Shown: piece after piece, positions 1 through 13,569 of the stretch
How the letters are laid out: each line of letters opens with the position of its first letter
How positions within the stretch are numbered: position 1 is the first letter of the stretch
Assembly (NCBI GenBank): GCA_013433145.1
Contig: CM024176.1
Coordinates: forward strand, 4,770,849-4,834,848
Reading direction: 5' to 3'
Source: Ascaris suum
Lineage: Eukaryota > Nematoda > Chromadorea > Rhabditida > Ascarididae
Length of the DNA stretch: 64,000 bases
Position numbers and translations under genes: made by a program
The notes under the pieces: model-generated
What the model saw: only the letters and a program-made list of their open reading frames with translations
Database searches by the model: none
What the model was told of the DNA's origin: nothing

Positions 1-1875
1 TTCTGTCTGCTAATATTTTCATTTTAACGCAGCTTCAAAAACCTTCATAGGAACCCCACTGATACATTGCTGCATAGCTCACTGATGGTGAAATTCCTCG
101 AACCAAAACGTTAAGGGAATCTTTTAAATGACCTTGTGCTGCTCTTCTGATCACCTTCACAGTCGGCACAAGCGTATCGGAGAGCCCCAAATATTCTTTT
201 GCCTCAAATTGGGTTAGAAAAGAAAGATAAGGTAATTATGCTCGTTTTTCTCCAACCTTAGCACTCCATCTTAATGATGGGGAAAGTTCTCGCATGAAAC
301 AGCTAATCGAGAACTGACGAGGGATTGGGAAGTGGAAACTGAGAGCAGCCGTTTTTTATCAATGCCTGTGATAAAACCTAAGAGGTGGAAAACCCTGGTT
401 GAAGAGAAAGCTGCACCACCTTTTTTCAGAATCCAATATACGGATTTCTGAGGCAAGTTAGTGCGCCTTTTCCAAATCATTCACCAGTGAACTCTGATCG
501 TCGCAGACTGCTTTCAAGTTATTGTAGGCGCAAATGGACGAAAGAAGATGATAAAACTACCCTCTATAAGCCTTTCATTTGGAACCCTTTCATTACTTTT
601 TACATCGTTGGAGTGCAAATAATTACCCATTTTCAGTTATATTTACAACCTTCACAAATTCAGCGATTATAGTGCATGCATCTTCTTTACAGGATTTCTT
701 ATGAAGCATCTGCATGTTATAGTTAAAGTAAGGAGTGCTGAATTTCAGCGCATGATCATGCTTCGTAACCAAATCTTTTCCCAGCGCAAACGAGAGGATG
801 AGGAGGGGTACAAGAGGTCAGCACAGCTTCCTGCACTGGAGAGGGACAAGTTTGGCAGCAGAAAATTGTTCTACAGTCCATCATTTGCCATGCCCCAGCA
901 GTCGTGATAAGTAATCATCTATGTCGGATATCAGGGGCCAGTGAGTTACACTTTAGTTGTCCGAAAGCCCTAGTGACCCAGTAAGATGGAATACAAGAAA
1001 CACGTCTGTAAACACCATTCCATCCTTTCCCGAACAAATTTATCCTTTCTCCATACTGTAGGAGGAAGTGTCGCTCAAAATTCTCTCCTGTGGACAAACA
1101 ACGCTCTCCTGAAATTCAGTTGTTATGGGCTTATCAATTCTATGATATGGCTAATGGAATTGTAAGCCAAAGAAAGACAGCCTGCCATAATCAATGAGCC
1201 TCTTGGCGCTCAATGTTTCTGTTTTTGGGTCTCCATATTTCTTGGTTCAGTTGTTCATGCTCTGAAAGGAAATGTGAGAAAAAAGAATCCGAATCAGTCA
1301 CTAAGTTCAATGCGAATAGAGCGAACACGGCGAAACTGACGTAGGCGCTTCGCGTCAGCAAGGCCTGAGACGCAACCATGTGATGCGATAGCTGGACGTA
1401 TAAAAACATCAGAAACTGATTTCTTCTTTTATTATCACCGAGAGAAGGAATCTCGGCTCCTTGTACTGCCAAGTAGAGAATAATGTGGGTTATTTAACAT
1501 TTCATCATTACCTGGTGCACCGTGCAATACGATCGGTGCAACTCTTGCTTCTCTTCCACGTTTATTCAACCTTTTGATGGCTGAAAATAAAAGCAGCTGG
1601 TTGGTGCTTAGTTAAACCAAATCCCAGAAAACAATCGATATTTAGAAATGGGTAAGCAAGAAACGATCGATTATATCTTCCAGATTACCCCGTTACCGTA
1701 TGCCGTCACATTTGATAGTACTAAAAGCCACTCCAACTTTGCACGCTTGAAGATGGCGTCTGCTGTGTTTAGACGAATATGCTGGTTTGAACACGTATAT
1801 TCTCATATAGTATGCACAATATATAAGTGGAAATGTTTGAGCAGATAGCACCATATTTCGGCAGAGAGTGCAGAC
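1..1875. other. Gene-poor flank downstream of the MFS transporter
   Basis: No reading frame here resembles a known family or is bounded by convincing splice sites. It lies just beyond the stop codon of the minus-strand transporter, so the part nearest 1,876 should hold that gene's 3' untranslated region. I saw no clear AATAAA in the first 100 bases after the stop. Confidence 0.5.
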
Positions 1876-4800
1876 TCAAAGCCGATAGAAGGTTCCATGC
1901 TTGTATGGCGTTGCGACACCAACGGGAGGTATTAATTGTAAACAGACGAGCCGGTTTCGAAAAACAATGAGCGTAACAATAGCAATTGCCAACATGGTTA
2001 GAAGTATAACCATTGGTAGTAAATAACCACTTCTTTCGAAGAGTTCTCTGAAACATATTGTATATAAGAAGAGCGATTATTCATTAATGAAAGATGAATG
2101 AATATTAAGTGGAACTGCATTTCGACATTAATCTTCGCTTTTGATTATTGCCAAATGTTCTCATTTGATTTATAATATTGTGCCTCGTTAAAAAAATGCG
2201 TTCTTCAAACTATTTCGCTTTAACATTGCGGAAGTGAAGGATGCCAAAAATTGTTCCTTTATTGTTCGACAAACATTCGACTTTGAAACAACCTCCAATA
2301 AAACTTACGTCGATATTATTGGTCCAACAAATCGTCCAAAACTTCCGAAGAAAGCGAATAATCCCTGCATGAAACCCTGGAACATTACCTTCTTTTTCAA
2401 ACTCTCCTAGCATTGCATAATTGTGTGCGGCATCGTTCAGCGCAGTGTGGAAATATTTCCTTTCATGTGTGTAAATATTATTCTTGGAAGCGCTTTCATA
2501 CATAAAATACAGGTTGTGCTCACAAGCCGACAGCAATCAGATAATTATCATCCTTTTGCACATTTCTGCGAGTTATTGGAAAGACGAGAGCGAGTGAAGA
2601 TGAGCCGCTTTCTCAAATGACATTAAAATGTCATTTAACGCTGGTTTCACAGAAGTTTAAGAACGCAGTAGTGCCCACCTTATTCAGGCTTATTGAGCGA
2701 AGCCGCGAACTATCGAGAAAACTTTAAAAAACAGCAACTAAAATACAGCCTGAGAACATCTGATACGTTTCTTTCATGTGAAGTTTCACATTAGCGACAC
2801 CTTTCGTGAGAAGGATTAGGTCGGAAAAGCCCTCCAATGAACATTCAGAGTAGAATCAAGCTCATCCCTGATTTTCAGTGATGCCGCAGTGGGGGACAAG
2901 ATTTTCTGTTTAGCTGAAAAACTGTGCAGTGCCTGCTTACCGCAATGAATGCGTCAATGTATGCGAGATTCAAGCAGTCAGTTGGGCATCACGTTTCATG
3001 ACATGGCCAGCCTTTCGAACTACTTCAGATTCAAATGACCACGCTGTTCGACAGCTAATTACAACGTCAACTGTAAGCCACTATAGACATAGTAGAAATG
3101 ATGGTATCTAAATGAGAAATACTGGGAGATGAAAGCGCCCGCACCGGCTCAGTGGTACAGAATTCGTCTAAGATGCAGAAGGTCGAAGCTTTGTATCAGT
3201 CTGAGGCAAGTGCTTTCACTGAACATTAAACGAGCAGTTAACCGATTGATCTTCTTTGGATAGCGCTGCAAAAGAAACTTTGACCAGAGCATCAAGCTTT
3301 GCTTTTCGGATGGAAATCTAGTAATGTGCACTCTGCAGTACCACCAGTTAGTGCTACGAAAACGGAAGAGGCAAATAATCTGTTATACTGTGTATATGAC
3401 GCATGAAGACTCATTACAAATTCTTTTCTTGCCAATGTCATAGATGGTTCTGGTCAGCGAACATATTCGTTGCGAAAAAAATGGAAAAAACAGTAATGAA
3501 AAGAGATACCTGGTTCCTGGGACCAAGTATCTCCGAAAACAATGTTCCTGTTGGTGATCCGATATTTGGAAATGAAATCCCAGTTAGCACTGTGGCAGCA
3601 AAAATGAACAAAGGTAACGGTACTCTCGTTGTATGTGCACACCATTCATACCTTCGGAAGCAACCGCCATGCAAGCTAGTGTCCTCGACTGTTGCATTCT
3701 CCTCTGAAAAATGTCGTGTGAAAATGGGAGGATTTTGATATCGAATCCTAAATAAGAGAGCATGCTCCATACTGATTGTGGCTGCAGTCATAGTGATTGG
3801 GAAAAGATGACGAAGCAATGTGGAAGAAAAGCACGTTTACCAAATTTCACCATTTGAAATATCGATTAGCTGCAGTGTATTTTTTTTGGTAAAAATCTGT
3901 CTGATTGAAGAGTGATTCGGATACGTTGCCGCTGTTCATGCATTCTCTCTAAGCGTTTACGGTTGGTGCGTGCTTTGATGATCGCTTAATGAGCTGAATG
4001 TCAGCAATAACGGTACGAAGACGTACGGGGTGACGCTAAAATATTCGATATTGCTACATCATGTGAAAAGGGGTGATACCAAAGCAGGTAGATGAGGGAA
4101 GTAAAGTTGAACCATCCACCGGAAACGCTCGAAATATACCCCTTACGAATTGCAACTTTGTCAAGTGTAATATCGCTTTATGAACTGGTTGCAACCATCG
4201 ATGGTGCACATATCGGGCAAAATAAATGCGTTGGATAGGTTATAATGCATGAAAACAAACCTAAGGGCATATAATCAAGTGGTCCACTGTAAAACGGCCA
4301 TGGAATATTGATTAGATGATAAAGCGTAAATGTGCCGAGACCAAAAGCAATCATCTTTCGTTTATCGCTGAAAGTGACATCTTGTAACAAAAGAAGTTAC
4401 TTTCAAAATGTCATCCAATGTTCAACTAACATTCGACGTATTAGAAATGACACAGAAAAAAGTGTGATTTTGAGGAAGGAATCTTGAATACTCTTCCAAT
4501 CAACATCACAGTCTAAAATGTGCGAACATATACGTTGCATTCAGCCAAATATCACTGAGTCCGTGCTAATGACTGCTTCGCATTTATCGTGAACAGCAAC
4601 TGTTCGAGATGAGTGCTGTGCATTATGAGACCATCCGAAGCGCACTAAGCTGATCACTGGAGGGCATATCATTAACTGGAAGTAGTACAGCTTCAAATTC
4701 GACATTCACAAAAGCGGGGAAGAATTCGAGATTGAAAAAATCTTATTTCTGAATTGAGGTTATGTAGAACGGTCTGCATATAAGAGAAAACTAAAATAAG

Positions 4801-7800
4801 ATGAAAGATTTATTCTTACAATTCGCCCACTCTTGTCAAGCCAATTATCAAGTAGATGCTGAAGCAAATAGCGGTCGAAGCAAAGATAATAATACCATTA
4901 TAGAGAATTGCTTGATCGTTATTCCAGTTGTATAGTGCCATCGTTAGCGGATTCATTAACCTGCATTCAAAATTACAGTTTATCAAAGATATGCGAAAAC
5001 GTAAGCTCACAGTACGCAAGCGTGCAATTCTATGCATCGAAAATTGCACCGATTACTTGTTCCATCTGGAGACTAGTTTATACTGACTACAAGCCTCTCT
5101 GCGCAAGTAGTTTGAAAAAGTGCACCTATGTTTGAAAAATCCTGCTCATGTTGGCACCTCATTAGTGAAGCAGTGATCTGATCCTCTTGACAGACTTTTC
5201 CATCGTTGAACTGACGCTAACCTGATGGCCATACATTGGAATCGACATGAATTTTCAGCCAATCAAGACAGTTAACCTTCTTTACTGTCACATTAACGCA
5301 TTTCCTGCTTCCTCGTCATTTACTTGAACACAACATGAATTTTGTTTACGAAATCTTTCGGGGAGTGAAACGAATGCAAAAATGTAAATTTCACATACGC
5401 TTCGTAGTTAGTAGCCACGCACTGCGATATAAACCAGAAACCAATGCAAATAATAGCAGCTGTTTTGTCGAACTTCGGCACAACCACATCCGATGATGAA
5501 TCTGCAAGTTTCAACACTCCTCATCTCTCTGAACACTGTCCTGCAGGTAAATAGAACAAAACGCAGAACAAAAGAATTCCACAGGCCATGATATCATTTG
5601 TCAATCATTATATGTGCATTATCACTCTAGTGGAACATGGTTTGTCCGGAAAAAGAACGAGATTTTGAGAAAAAAAGACATCAATGAAGAGAAAAATGTT
5701 GCGAAGAGGTGCTGTTTTCAGGCGATGTTCCATAGGAAGTAGGAATGTTTCATAAGTATTTTTTATACTAAAGAAAGAATAAGTCATCGAAAGAGAACAG
5801 TTTATCAGATTCGTGCGACACTAATCACTTATCATTTTAATCGAACAGGTGCGTACAGGTGCAAATACTGTTTGCGCGCAGACGCGTGAATTCACTGTGT
5901 TGCAGAAGCCCCGAAGCAGTTCATCAGACTCGGTGTGCGAAGGAATGAGATAATACAGACGTTGAGGAAGAAACCTCAATGAGTGGAAGTTTTCTATGGA
6001 AGAACGCATAAACGAACCATTAGTGAAAGGGATGCAGCCTTCGCTACTATTTTTTTTTTCTTATAGCATCACTTATTCACATAATCCCACGGTGCACGCT
6101 CGTCTAAATCGTTCGAACCGCAAAATCTGTGAAATAAAAGAACGGCTGAAACCTTTTTCCTTGATAATGCCAGCGTACTGTTCTTGAAAGGAAGTGAAGA
6201 GAAGTGCTAATGCGATGATAGCAATTAGAACCATGATGAGTGCAGGCAGGTTGTACATCGTGACCGGAAACCACCCCAAGTGAAAGCCGTCTTCACCAAG
6301 AGGAGTAAATATCAGCTGAAATTTGCTTCGATGTTACCTCATCAGAGGAACTAACGAGTATTACGGCTGAATTGGATTTGCAAGGACAGGGAAGGTGCAC
6401 CTTGACGGATATTCTTAAATGAAATGTACTCTTCTTTTTGCCTAACCGAATAACTGGTGAGAATGTGGCAATTTCGATTGCGTGATCAATCTAAGATGAA
6501 AATGAGATTCATCACATTTAAGATAAAACGAAAAGTGATAAATGCACAAGCGATAGTCTTGTTGCAGTTGACCGATCGAAGGGTTGGCTCGCAAACGAGA
6601 GTCTGTCAAAACGAATGCAATTGAACGATACCTATTGGGATCTGAGTGCGTTAATGGTGTGATGACGAAATGTTTTTTTGTTTCTTCGATCCATACGGCG
6701 ATGAAATTTCCCCAAACTCTACTTCTGCATTTCGAAAGCACTTAATAGCTCCTGATTTGGATAGGTTAAAAAAGAGTCCTTGTTAAACCAGGTTTCGAGG
6801 TTTTATGGGATGCTTAAGTTCTTTTCTACGCAGTATGAGGCATTTTATCTAGCCAAACTCTTTGTTGCTCAAAGACCTGACGGGGGAATTTGGAATGCCT
6901 ACAATTCTCTGACTCTGGACGTTACACTGGGAAATCCTCTTCTGAGGAAAAGATAACAGTAGGTAACCGACCGAAAGCCTTCTGTTACAATCGAGATTTT
7001 ATGAAAACCGCATACGTTTCGGTGGAATCAGAACCAGAACTTTGGTTGCAATCTAAAAGACATTAATATCACTGCTTCATACCATTACAGCAGGTCCCAC
7101 CGACAGGCCGAGAACGAACATGCCGATGCCGAGAGACAATGCCTTCACTCTATCCTTTGGTGATGAGGCTGTTGCCACGTAGGCACGCAGCACGCTTAAG
7201 TTACCTGGAAATAGCGAGGGAATGAATAATTCTCTGGAGAATAAAAGTGAACAGAAATGCCGAAACAATGCTTTTAATTAGAGAAGGTTCTAACTGGTGA
7301 GAAAGGACCAGGTGGAGTGATTTGCAGTCCATTTTGTCAACCGAGTCAGCGATAAGCAATCTCTTGCAAAATTATGAAAAGAAAATATCACCCACCAAGC
7401 GACCCATATTTTTCGGCAATCCGAGCTCTAACTATCCGACATCAGCTAACAGTAGAAAGTTCACGTTCTTTTTAAAGCTCTTATAGAAAAATTCCAACTG
7501 TTCGATCTGTAACTGCAAAAGACGCCTTTGCGATCCACGCTTTTCTGGTAGTCGAGGACTGTTTCAATAAATTCAAAAACTCGTGATTTGCGATCGTTGC
7601 TCAACGCTCGATCGCTATAGGTCGACTGTAGTAGAATCGAAAACCATAGGGTTGCCTGTTCAATACTTTCTTTTGGACGTCTCTAAATTCGCATTCGCAC
7701 AGCACTTTATGATGAACTAATGTTTTCGCGCATCTGTGTGCACATGTGTATGCCTGTCTTTGTGTCCTTAACAGTCCAACGATGAAGTCTGAGCTACAAA

Positions 7801-10800
7801 ATTGATAGATGTAATGCATTCCATTAAACGGACTCCTCTCATTTATGAGTTTTCAACTTCGTCTGCCACTTTGAAAAGGAAATGTCATCAACATGTCTCA
7901 ACATTCGCTGGAATTTCCGCCATCTTCCAAACTTTCAGTTTACACGGGGGAGCAAAGAGATCTCTGAAATACTTTTAGGAGCCATCGGACTGTTTAAAAT
8001 AAGGATGCATTAATTTGCACGATATAATATCTATGGCAGTTCTCGAATCTTCACACATAAACAACCCGTCATTTTTCTCCAGCAACCTTCTCCAATCATC
8101 CTGCTACCGTTGGTTTGGTCGCGATTCATGTTATGTTAACATCAGACGATCATCTCATCTTACTTGATAATAGAATGGCAAACATGCAACAAAGGCTCAC
8201 TGCATTTTATTGCTCCTAGCATTTTTGACAAAATCCTTACACCGCAGTTGCTGCCGTGTACCCAGTCACGAAGATAATTCAGTAATTATTTGGCAGAGAC
8301 GACGCTACTTTTCCGTTGCATACATGATCATGGTTCCAAGAGGTTGTTGGAGAATCTCAGCTCCAGCAATTGCTACGCACTTTTCATAACAGCTTCAATT
8401 ATGTGCTCAACTTGAAGTCAGCTGAGTTCATTTGCATGATAACAGGAAAATACCTAACACGCCCACAAAAAAGCCAACGAACCGGATCCAAACCCGACAA
8501 CGAATCTCGCGGCTAACATAACCCACTTTGCGCCATGTTCATATAGCGGTAACGTTCCATATATAAAATTTCCGACACCCATCAATGCAGCGCCCGTAGC
8601 AACCGGATACTTGGATGATTTCGTTTTCTGACTCCATAATCCAAAAAAGAAGGAAGCAATCGTCTGACCGAGTGGGTACATAGCGACAATCCATCCATAC
8701 AAACCCAAATCGGCTGTGCTATCAAGCTATAAGGAATGAGCGATTCATATCTCAAAACTGCAATCACTTTACACATAAGTTCATAGAAATTTTATATTGT
8801 ATCATCAGTTTTTTTTTGAAAGCAATTGTTTAGCAATGCATTCATGTCTAGGCGTCGTATTTTATTGAACAGCATGAGTCGGCTGATAGCTTTGATAAGC
8901 GTGCCAAATCCTTCGTCGATTAACTGCTTAACTGCATCACTTGAAGCACAAGCTTGCCGCATATGCGAGATGAGTATCTCTATTTCATTCGCATCGAAAA
9001 GTATAGGTGACATCCTCATGCTTAATTCGTGATTACACTGTTTCTGTTTCATTGTGAAGACGCCTGTCAAGCGAACTCACCCCGCCCAATAGATGCAAAA
9101 GTCTGATCGCAAAAATCCTACACACAGAAAGGAGTAGTCAAAAGCTGAGTGCGAGGGCATCTAAACAAGATGAATTCAGACAAACTGGGGGCTGTTTAGT
9201 GTGTCTCAATTTCAACCCTCGACGACAAAATTTTGCGTGCAAGAGCCCATTCCCGTCACTTCTCATGGTCGGGTGGGACCGTTTAGCTCTGCTACATCCA
9301 TAAACTAAGGCGGTGACAGGAAGATGTTATAGTAGTGTAAATAAGGCAGCAGAAGAGGATGGTCTGGCGAGCAAGTAGGACAAGTAAGACTTGCCACAGC
9401 ACGAGTTTAAAGACAACGCATGTCAATTTCGTCAGATGCGATCTTGCATCGCTAAGGATGCTGAAATTCGAAAACATTTTCGGCCATTCTTGCGAAATCA
9501 GCTGTTTATTCGCTGCTAGGACGCTCAGAGACATTGTCTCAGTGTTCATCGATGTGCTAGAATGCAGCGCATCTCAATATGCGAGGCGAAAGAAGCAAAA
9601 CTGTGATGGGGGCGCATAGCAGTCAATATGCATTTCGATAGAGTGCCCTTGGTGTCATGTCTTGGTTACCAGCAGATTGCGTGTCGCAGTAAAGGCCTGG
9701 TTGACGAGTGAAGTATAACCAACTGACTGAAGTGTCGCAGCAGTGAATACGCACACATCTGCATGTCTAAACGGTCATTAAGTTGTCTTCAAATCTGTGA
9801 AATACAACCGTCAAGGCTGCTCTACTAATGCAAACTTTTGGCCATCTGCTACCATTAATGCCTCGACGCAGTTGCACGATTTCACAGAAGTAATTACAAT
9901 CATCAACCATTCTTCACTGAGCAGGTGAATGGCTGACAAAAAGTAGTACGGTTATACAGGCGGTGTTTTGTTAGATACCCAGCAGTGTACATATACCATT
10001 CCTGCATGTTGGAAGCCCTGAAGTTCGGTGCCTCCCGAAATCGGAAGCGTTCGCGCTCCAATTTCGAAGACAGAGGATGATTCGGGGGCCGTTGGATTTT
10101 GGGGCTCTGAGCATTGAGACTTCAATAACCTGGCAGCCAGGATGTGCAGACCGCTTGCTTGTCTTGCTCAACATTCTGAAATATGTGCAGGTGGGATTGT
10201 TAGGTCCATTATAATATCTCTCTTCTTCGCTTATTCTTGTAAATTTTAAGAGCAAATATATGGTAGAAACGTGCTTTGTTTGTCAGACCTTCTTGTTCCT
10301 TTTTTGAGCATCCGTAGATGCGAAAGACTCATGACAATATTGCTTCTTACTCTTTGAAGCGAAAGGTAATTTTCTACAACTCGGCAGATACTACTTAGAA
10401 ATATGTGGTTTTTCACAACACTTTCCTCAGTATCCTAGACCACTTCCACATCTTTGGCAATTTCCTAATGATGAATCTTTCATTCCTATTCAAATTTTTA
10501 TAGCGTTCATCCACTATCTGCGATCCCACTACACCTTCAAACTGTGCTGAGATCGCTTCATGAAAATATGGATCTTCGATATTTCCAGGAGATAGAATAA
10601 CCACCATAATAACCACCATACAACGAGTCTTCGTGTTGTCAAAATGAGAGCGCTCGCAAAGCAATTTCGTCAATGCCAAAAACTATTTTCCAATGAACGG
10701 TCGAACAATTGCATTGACAAGGGTGCAAGTTTCTGATTTGTGATCTTGTCATAAGGTCTCAGGATATGCGCATTTTCTCTTCGCTTGCACTAGTCGAACA

Positions 10801-13569
10801 CAAGAGCTGGCCAATTCTAAACCGCGCTGGTTCTGTTTTATGAGACCATCAAGGACATTTCAAATAATAGCTTTATCATGGCTTTCCAGTGGATTTATAG
10901 ACAACCATAGAAATATGGTGTAAAAAAGCAATGATGCCTATAAATTCTACTACTGATGAAACTTGGTGACATAAAACACTATCATTATCCGTTAACAACA
11001 TGAGCATTATCAAATGTTTACATTGTTCGCTGCTAATGACAACACTCAGAATCAAAACGTTCCGCCAGTAAGAACAGTCCATGATACCACTTGTTGTCCA
11101 CATCACACTTCATGTTGGTCGGCACCATGCGCCTTGTGGCGTCATTGCACAATTATAACGAGAGCATCGGGTAAATTTGATTTTCTGGTGCAATTTATTT
11201 CACTTAGCATCCTTCGAGATGACTAAAGGGTGCGTTTGGAATGACGTCATTTCATGAATAAATCAGTCTCAGGTTTTGTGTTATTTGCTGTGCTCCTAAC
11301 TGAAGTCAGCGAAACTGAACATTTCCGCATGTCGTTTTTTCTAAGCCTTTTGACAGGCCGACACCTCCTTAGGACTTCTTTTACTTCCAAAATAATACTG
11401 ATCGGTTAGGCAACCGCTCGTCAACTGTTTTCTAGTCCCCACTAGACAGACCTGGTGCATTATCACTGTCGGCTGCATACTGCAGCGAACTTGGAAAGTG
11501 ACCAGGCAGCGTGAAAGCGAAAAGGCTGGTAAAGTAGTACATGAAGTACTATCACAATTTAATGGGAACTAGAATGAGGTCGGAGCAATGAATACACGGT
11601 TATAAAGGACTATTTGCATAAGCACGAAAGCCGCCCAGTTACTGACTGTTGCTTTTTAACTTTAGGGGTTGAGCGATCTGCTGGAAGTATCATTAGAAAC
11701 TTCGCGCATCTTTGAGTTCTTTGAGTGCGAGGAAAAGACTGCAACGAATTAATCTTCTATTAGTTTGCAGCACATACTGAGAGCTCAACAATTACCTGTT
11801 ACCTAACGCCTTTACTTTCCAGAAATGCTTTTCATGGCCTATGAAAAAAAATTCCTAGCACCGACCGTCCAAGTGCAACAGATGCTGGGTTTTTCCTACA
11901 GGGAAGTGGGCAATCTCAGTTGCATAGAGAATTACCGAATGCAAAGAAATATGCCACGTTACTGTTTTTCTCAATTAATGCTGGTAGCAGGGTCCGGATC
12001 TCGGAGTCCTGCCTTAGTGCTCTAGCCATCCCGAGAAAATTTCCACTTATGAGCACCCAGATTTCGGAACCGAGAAATGCCGCTGCCCGTCCGTTCATCT
12101 GTCAATGCGTTGTACCCTAGAGCTGGACGTTACTATCCGTCATACTAGATTTTTAAATCTGTGTGGAAAAATTCGAATGTGATGAACCGTTACTTGCAAA
12201 ATATGACTTCAAAGGAGCAAATCAAGCTCCGAGCAGTGTTGAGAGGTTCCACCTTCAGCTCCTCCTAGGCCCCTAACACGCTTTCGCAACACATTTAGTA
12301 AATGTGGTTTTGATTGAGATCGCTTCATGGCGATCCTGCTTTAAAGGTGGAGATTGGACAGGTTCAAATCATTGCCACCAAGGCTCAAAAATTCTGAAAG
12401 TTTGATTGTTTCGTAATGTTCGACAGGTGGAGATCAACGATCGAATGACGATACGACAAACGTCACGTGACGAAATTAGGTGCTGCTAGCATTTGCGCGT
12501 GAAGATATGGATCATCACAGTAAACGCTCTTAACATCGAGCCATCGGGTAATTCGACCATAGAAGACTCATTGAGAGCTCAATCATATGGGCGCCGTCAG
12601 CTGCTGCATTTAAATATACAGACATCTGTTAGGTAGTTTCACGGCTTGCTTTCAAACGAGTATCAACAGCACAAGAAAGTAGTCGAAATTCGCCTCCATA
12701 ACACCGAAATACGAAAAAAGACACTTGCTGTAAATTGCAGCGGTGATCATCACCAGCAACACCTTGTGGACTTCAAAATGTCCTCAAGAAGGTCTCTCGA
12801 AGATATCTTTTGAGTGAAGCGCTAATCATAAGAGATTAGATCAGTGGACGATAGTCCGAAAATATGGCGATTTTGGTCGATAACAGTGCCAGCGTCAGTT
12901 TGTGCACTTTTGAAGTTGACAAGCAGTTCTCCGAATTGCAATGTATTCGTTTTGCTGATATGATAAACCTGCACGATGCTTGAAGAGAGGACGAATAAGA
13001 GGCTTTCAAACAGGAGTGTCTACCTATTCCTTCGAATTGAGAGAGGCAACCTTCCTCCTCCCGCTTCTCCTTCTCAATTCCATCCGTTTTGTAGAATGGA
13101 ACGAGACCTTCTCGCCTCACTTTTCTCTGGGTACGACGTGAAAAAACAGTGGTTTGGCCCGCGGAATGTTGGCAGTGTTTTTGCATATGCTGAATTGTGC
13201 TGGATATCTTTTGAGCCTGTGGTACAATCAGAGGATTATCCATTAAGATGTTTTAACAAGCTTTTTTTCTGGTGATAGAGGGAGGGAGTGATCCAGAAAG
13301 GCAGAGGAATGGTCTGGGCAGCATATAAGAAGAAAGACGAAGAAAGGAAGATGTCAGGTCTGTTTTAGAGGCAAAGAATCAAGAAGTAATTATCTGCAAT
13401 TAACATTCATAAACGGAATCGATAAGCACTTACTATTCTCAGATACGGCCACATAGATGTCAATAAAATCGAAAATTGAATTCCGTTGAGAAACTGAAGC
13501 GTGTTGCATAGCCATATAGAACGCCACGGTGTCTTTCGATCGTCCAACTGAGTAACTGCCGAAACTGGG
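1876..13569 (-). CDS. mfsd-8-like: MFSD8/CLN7-like major facilitator superfamily transporter (10 exons found, 5' end missing)
   Basis: Predicted multi-pass membrane transporter; CLN7/MFSD8 proteins are lysosomal in animals, so a lysosomal or gut-granule role is inferred. Exons in transcript order: 13569-13434, 8726-8483, 7204-7089, 6315-6153, 5501-5399, 4960-4820, 4367-4261, 3703-3510, 2376-2309, 2047-1876 (TGA at 1876-1878). All nine junctions keep phase and sum to about 480 codons, near the usual size. Family landmarks: FLNGIQFSILLTSMWPYLRI in exon 1, GWIVAMYPLGQTIASFFFG and RFVVGFGSG in exon 2, NLSVLRAYVATAS in exon 3, TPLGEDGFHLGWFP in exon 4, MALYNWNNDQAILYNGI in exon 6, and GISFPNIGSPTGTLFSEILG in exon 8 running into FMQGLFAFFGSFGRFVGP in exon 9. 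The last exon encodes a final membrane helix and a short tail. The exon 1-2 intron is 4.7 kb. The start codon lies upstream of 13,569 and was not identified; the exon 2 donor (GTTCGT) is weak. Family certain; membership among nematode MFSD8 paralogues not resolved. Confidence 0.9.
3141..3200 (+). repeat. tRNA-like fragment, possibly tRNA-derived SINE
   Basis: GGCTCAGTGGT at 3146-3156 resembles a tRNA A box. A TCTAAGATGCAG stretch follows at the anticodon-arm position, then a poor match to a B box. A CCACCAGTTAGTGC segment near 3340 resembles the 3' arm of such elements, about 150 bases too far away. It lies in the intron between exons 8 and 9 of the MFS gene (2,377-3,509). It is degenerate and not an active tRNA gene. 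Confidence 0.3.
8792..9070 (-). other. Open 92-codon frame inside the first MFS intron, unassigned
   Basis: An ATG-initiated minus-strand frame, just upstream of MFS exon 2, encodes a charged, leucine-rich, probably helical peptide containing DANEIEILISHMRQA. I recognise no family and see no strong splice acceptor or spliced-leader site before the ATG. It could be a small nested gene, an exon of an alternative transcript, or chance. Confidence 0.2.
12461..12472. promoter_or_regulatory. Perfect CLEAR-type E-box palindrome
   Basis: CGTCACGTGACG is a 12-base perfect palindrome containing GTCACGTGAC, the consensus for TFEB, known in worms as HLH-30. It sits about 1 kb inside the first intron of the CLN7-like transporter. 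Sequence match only; binding is inferred. Confidence 0.4.

Noticed and set aside
9971..10255. Minus-strand segment reading TAPESSSVFEIGARTLPI in one frame
   Set aside because: Joining the two protein-like parts would need a 23-base intron, which is too short; no family seen. Possibly a decayed element.
10413..10679. 88-codon minus-strand frame containing a hydrophobic start and a charged end
   Set aside because: The hydrophobic part is a 12-base duplication (ATGGTGGTTATT); no start, splice or family evidence.
11242..11249. TGACGTCA palindrome (CRE-like), with another at about 53,982
   Set aside because: Eight-base sites not close to any identified start; chance occurrence is likely.
12355..12375. 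GGTTCAAATC as a tRNA B box
   Set aside because: No A box or cloverleaf at the required distance upstream.
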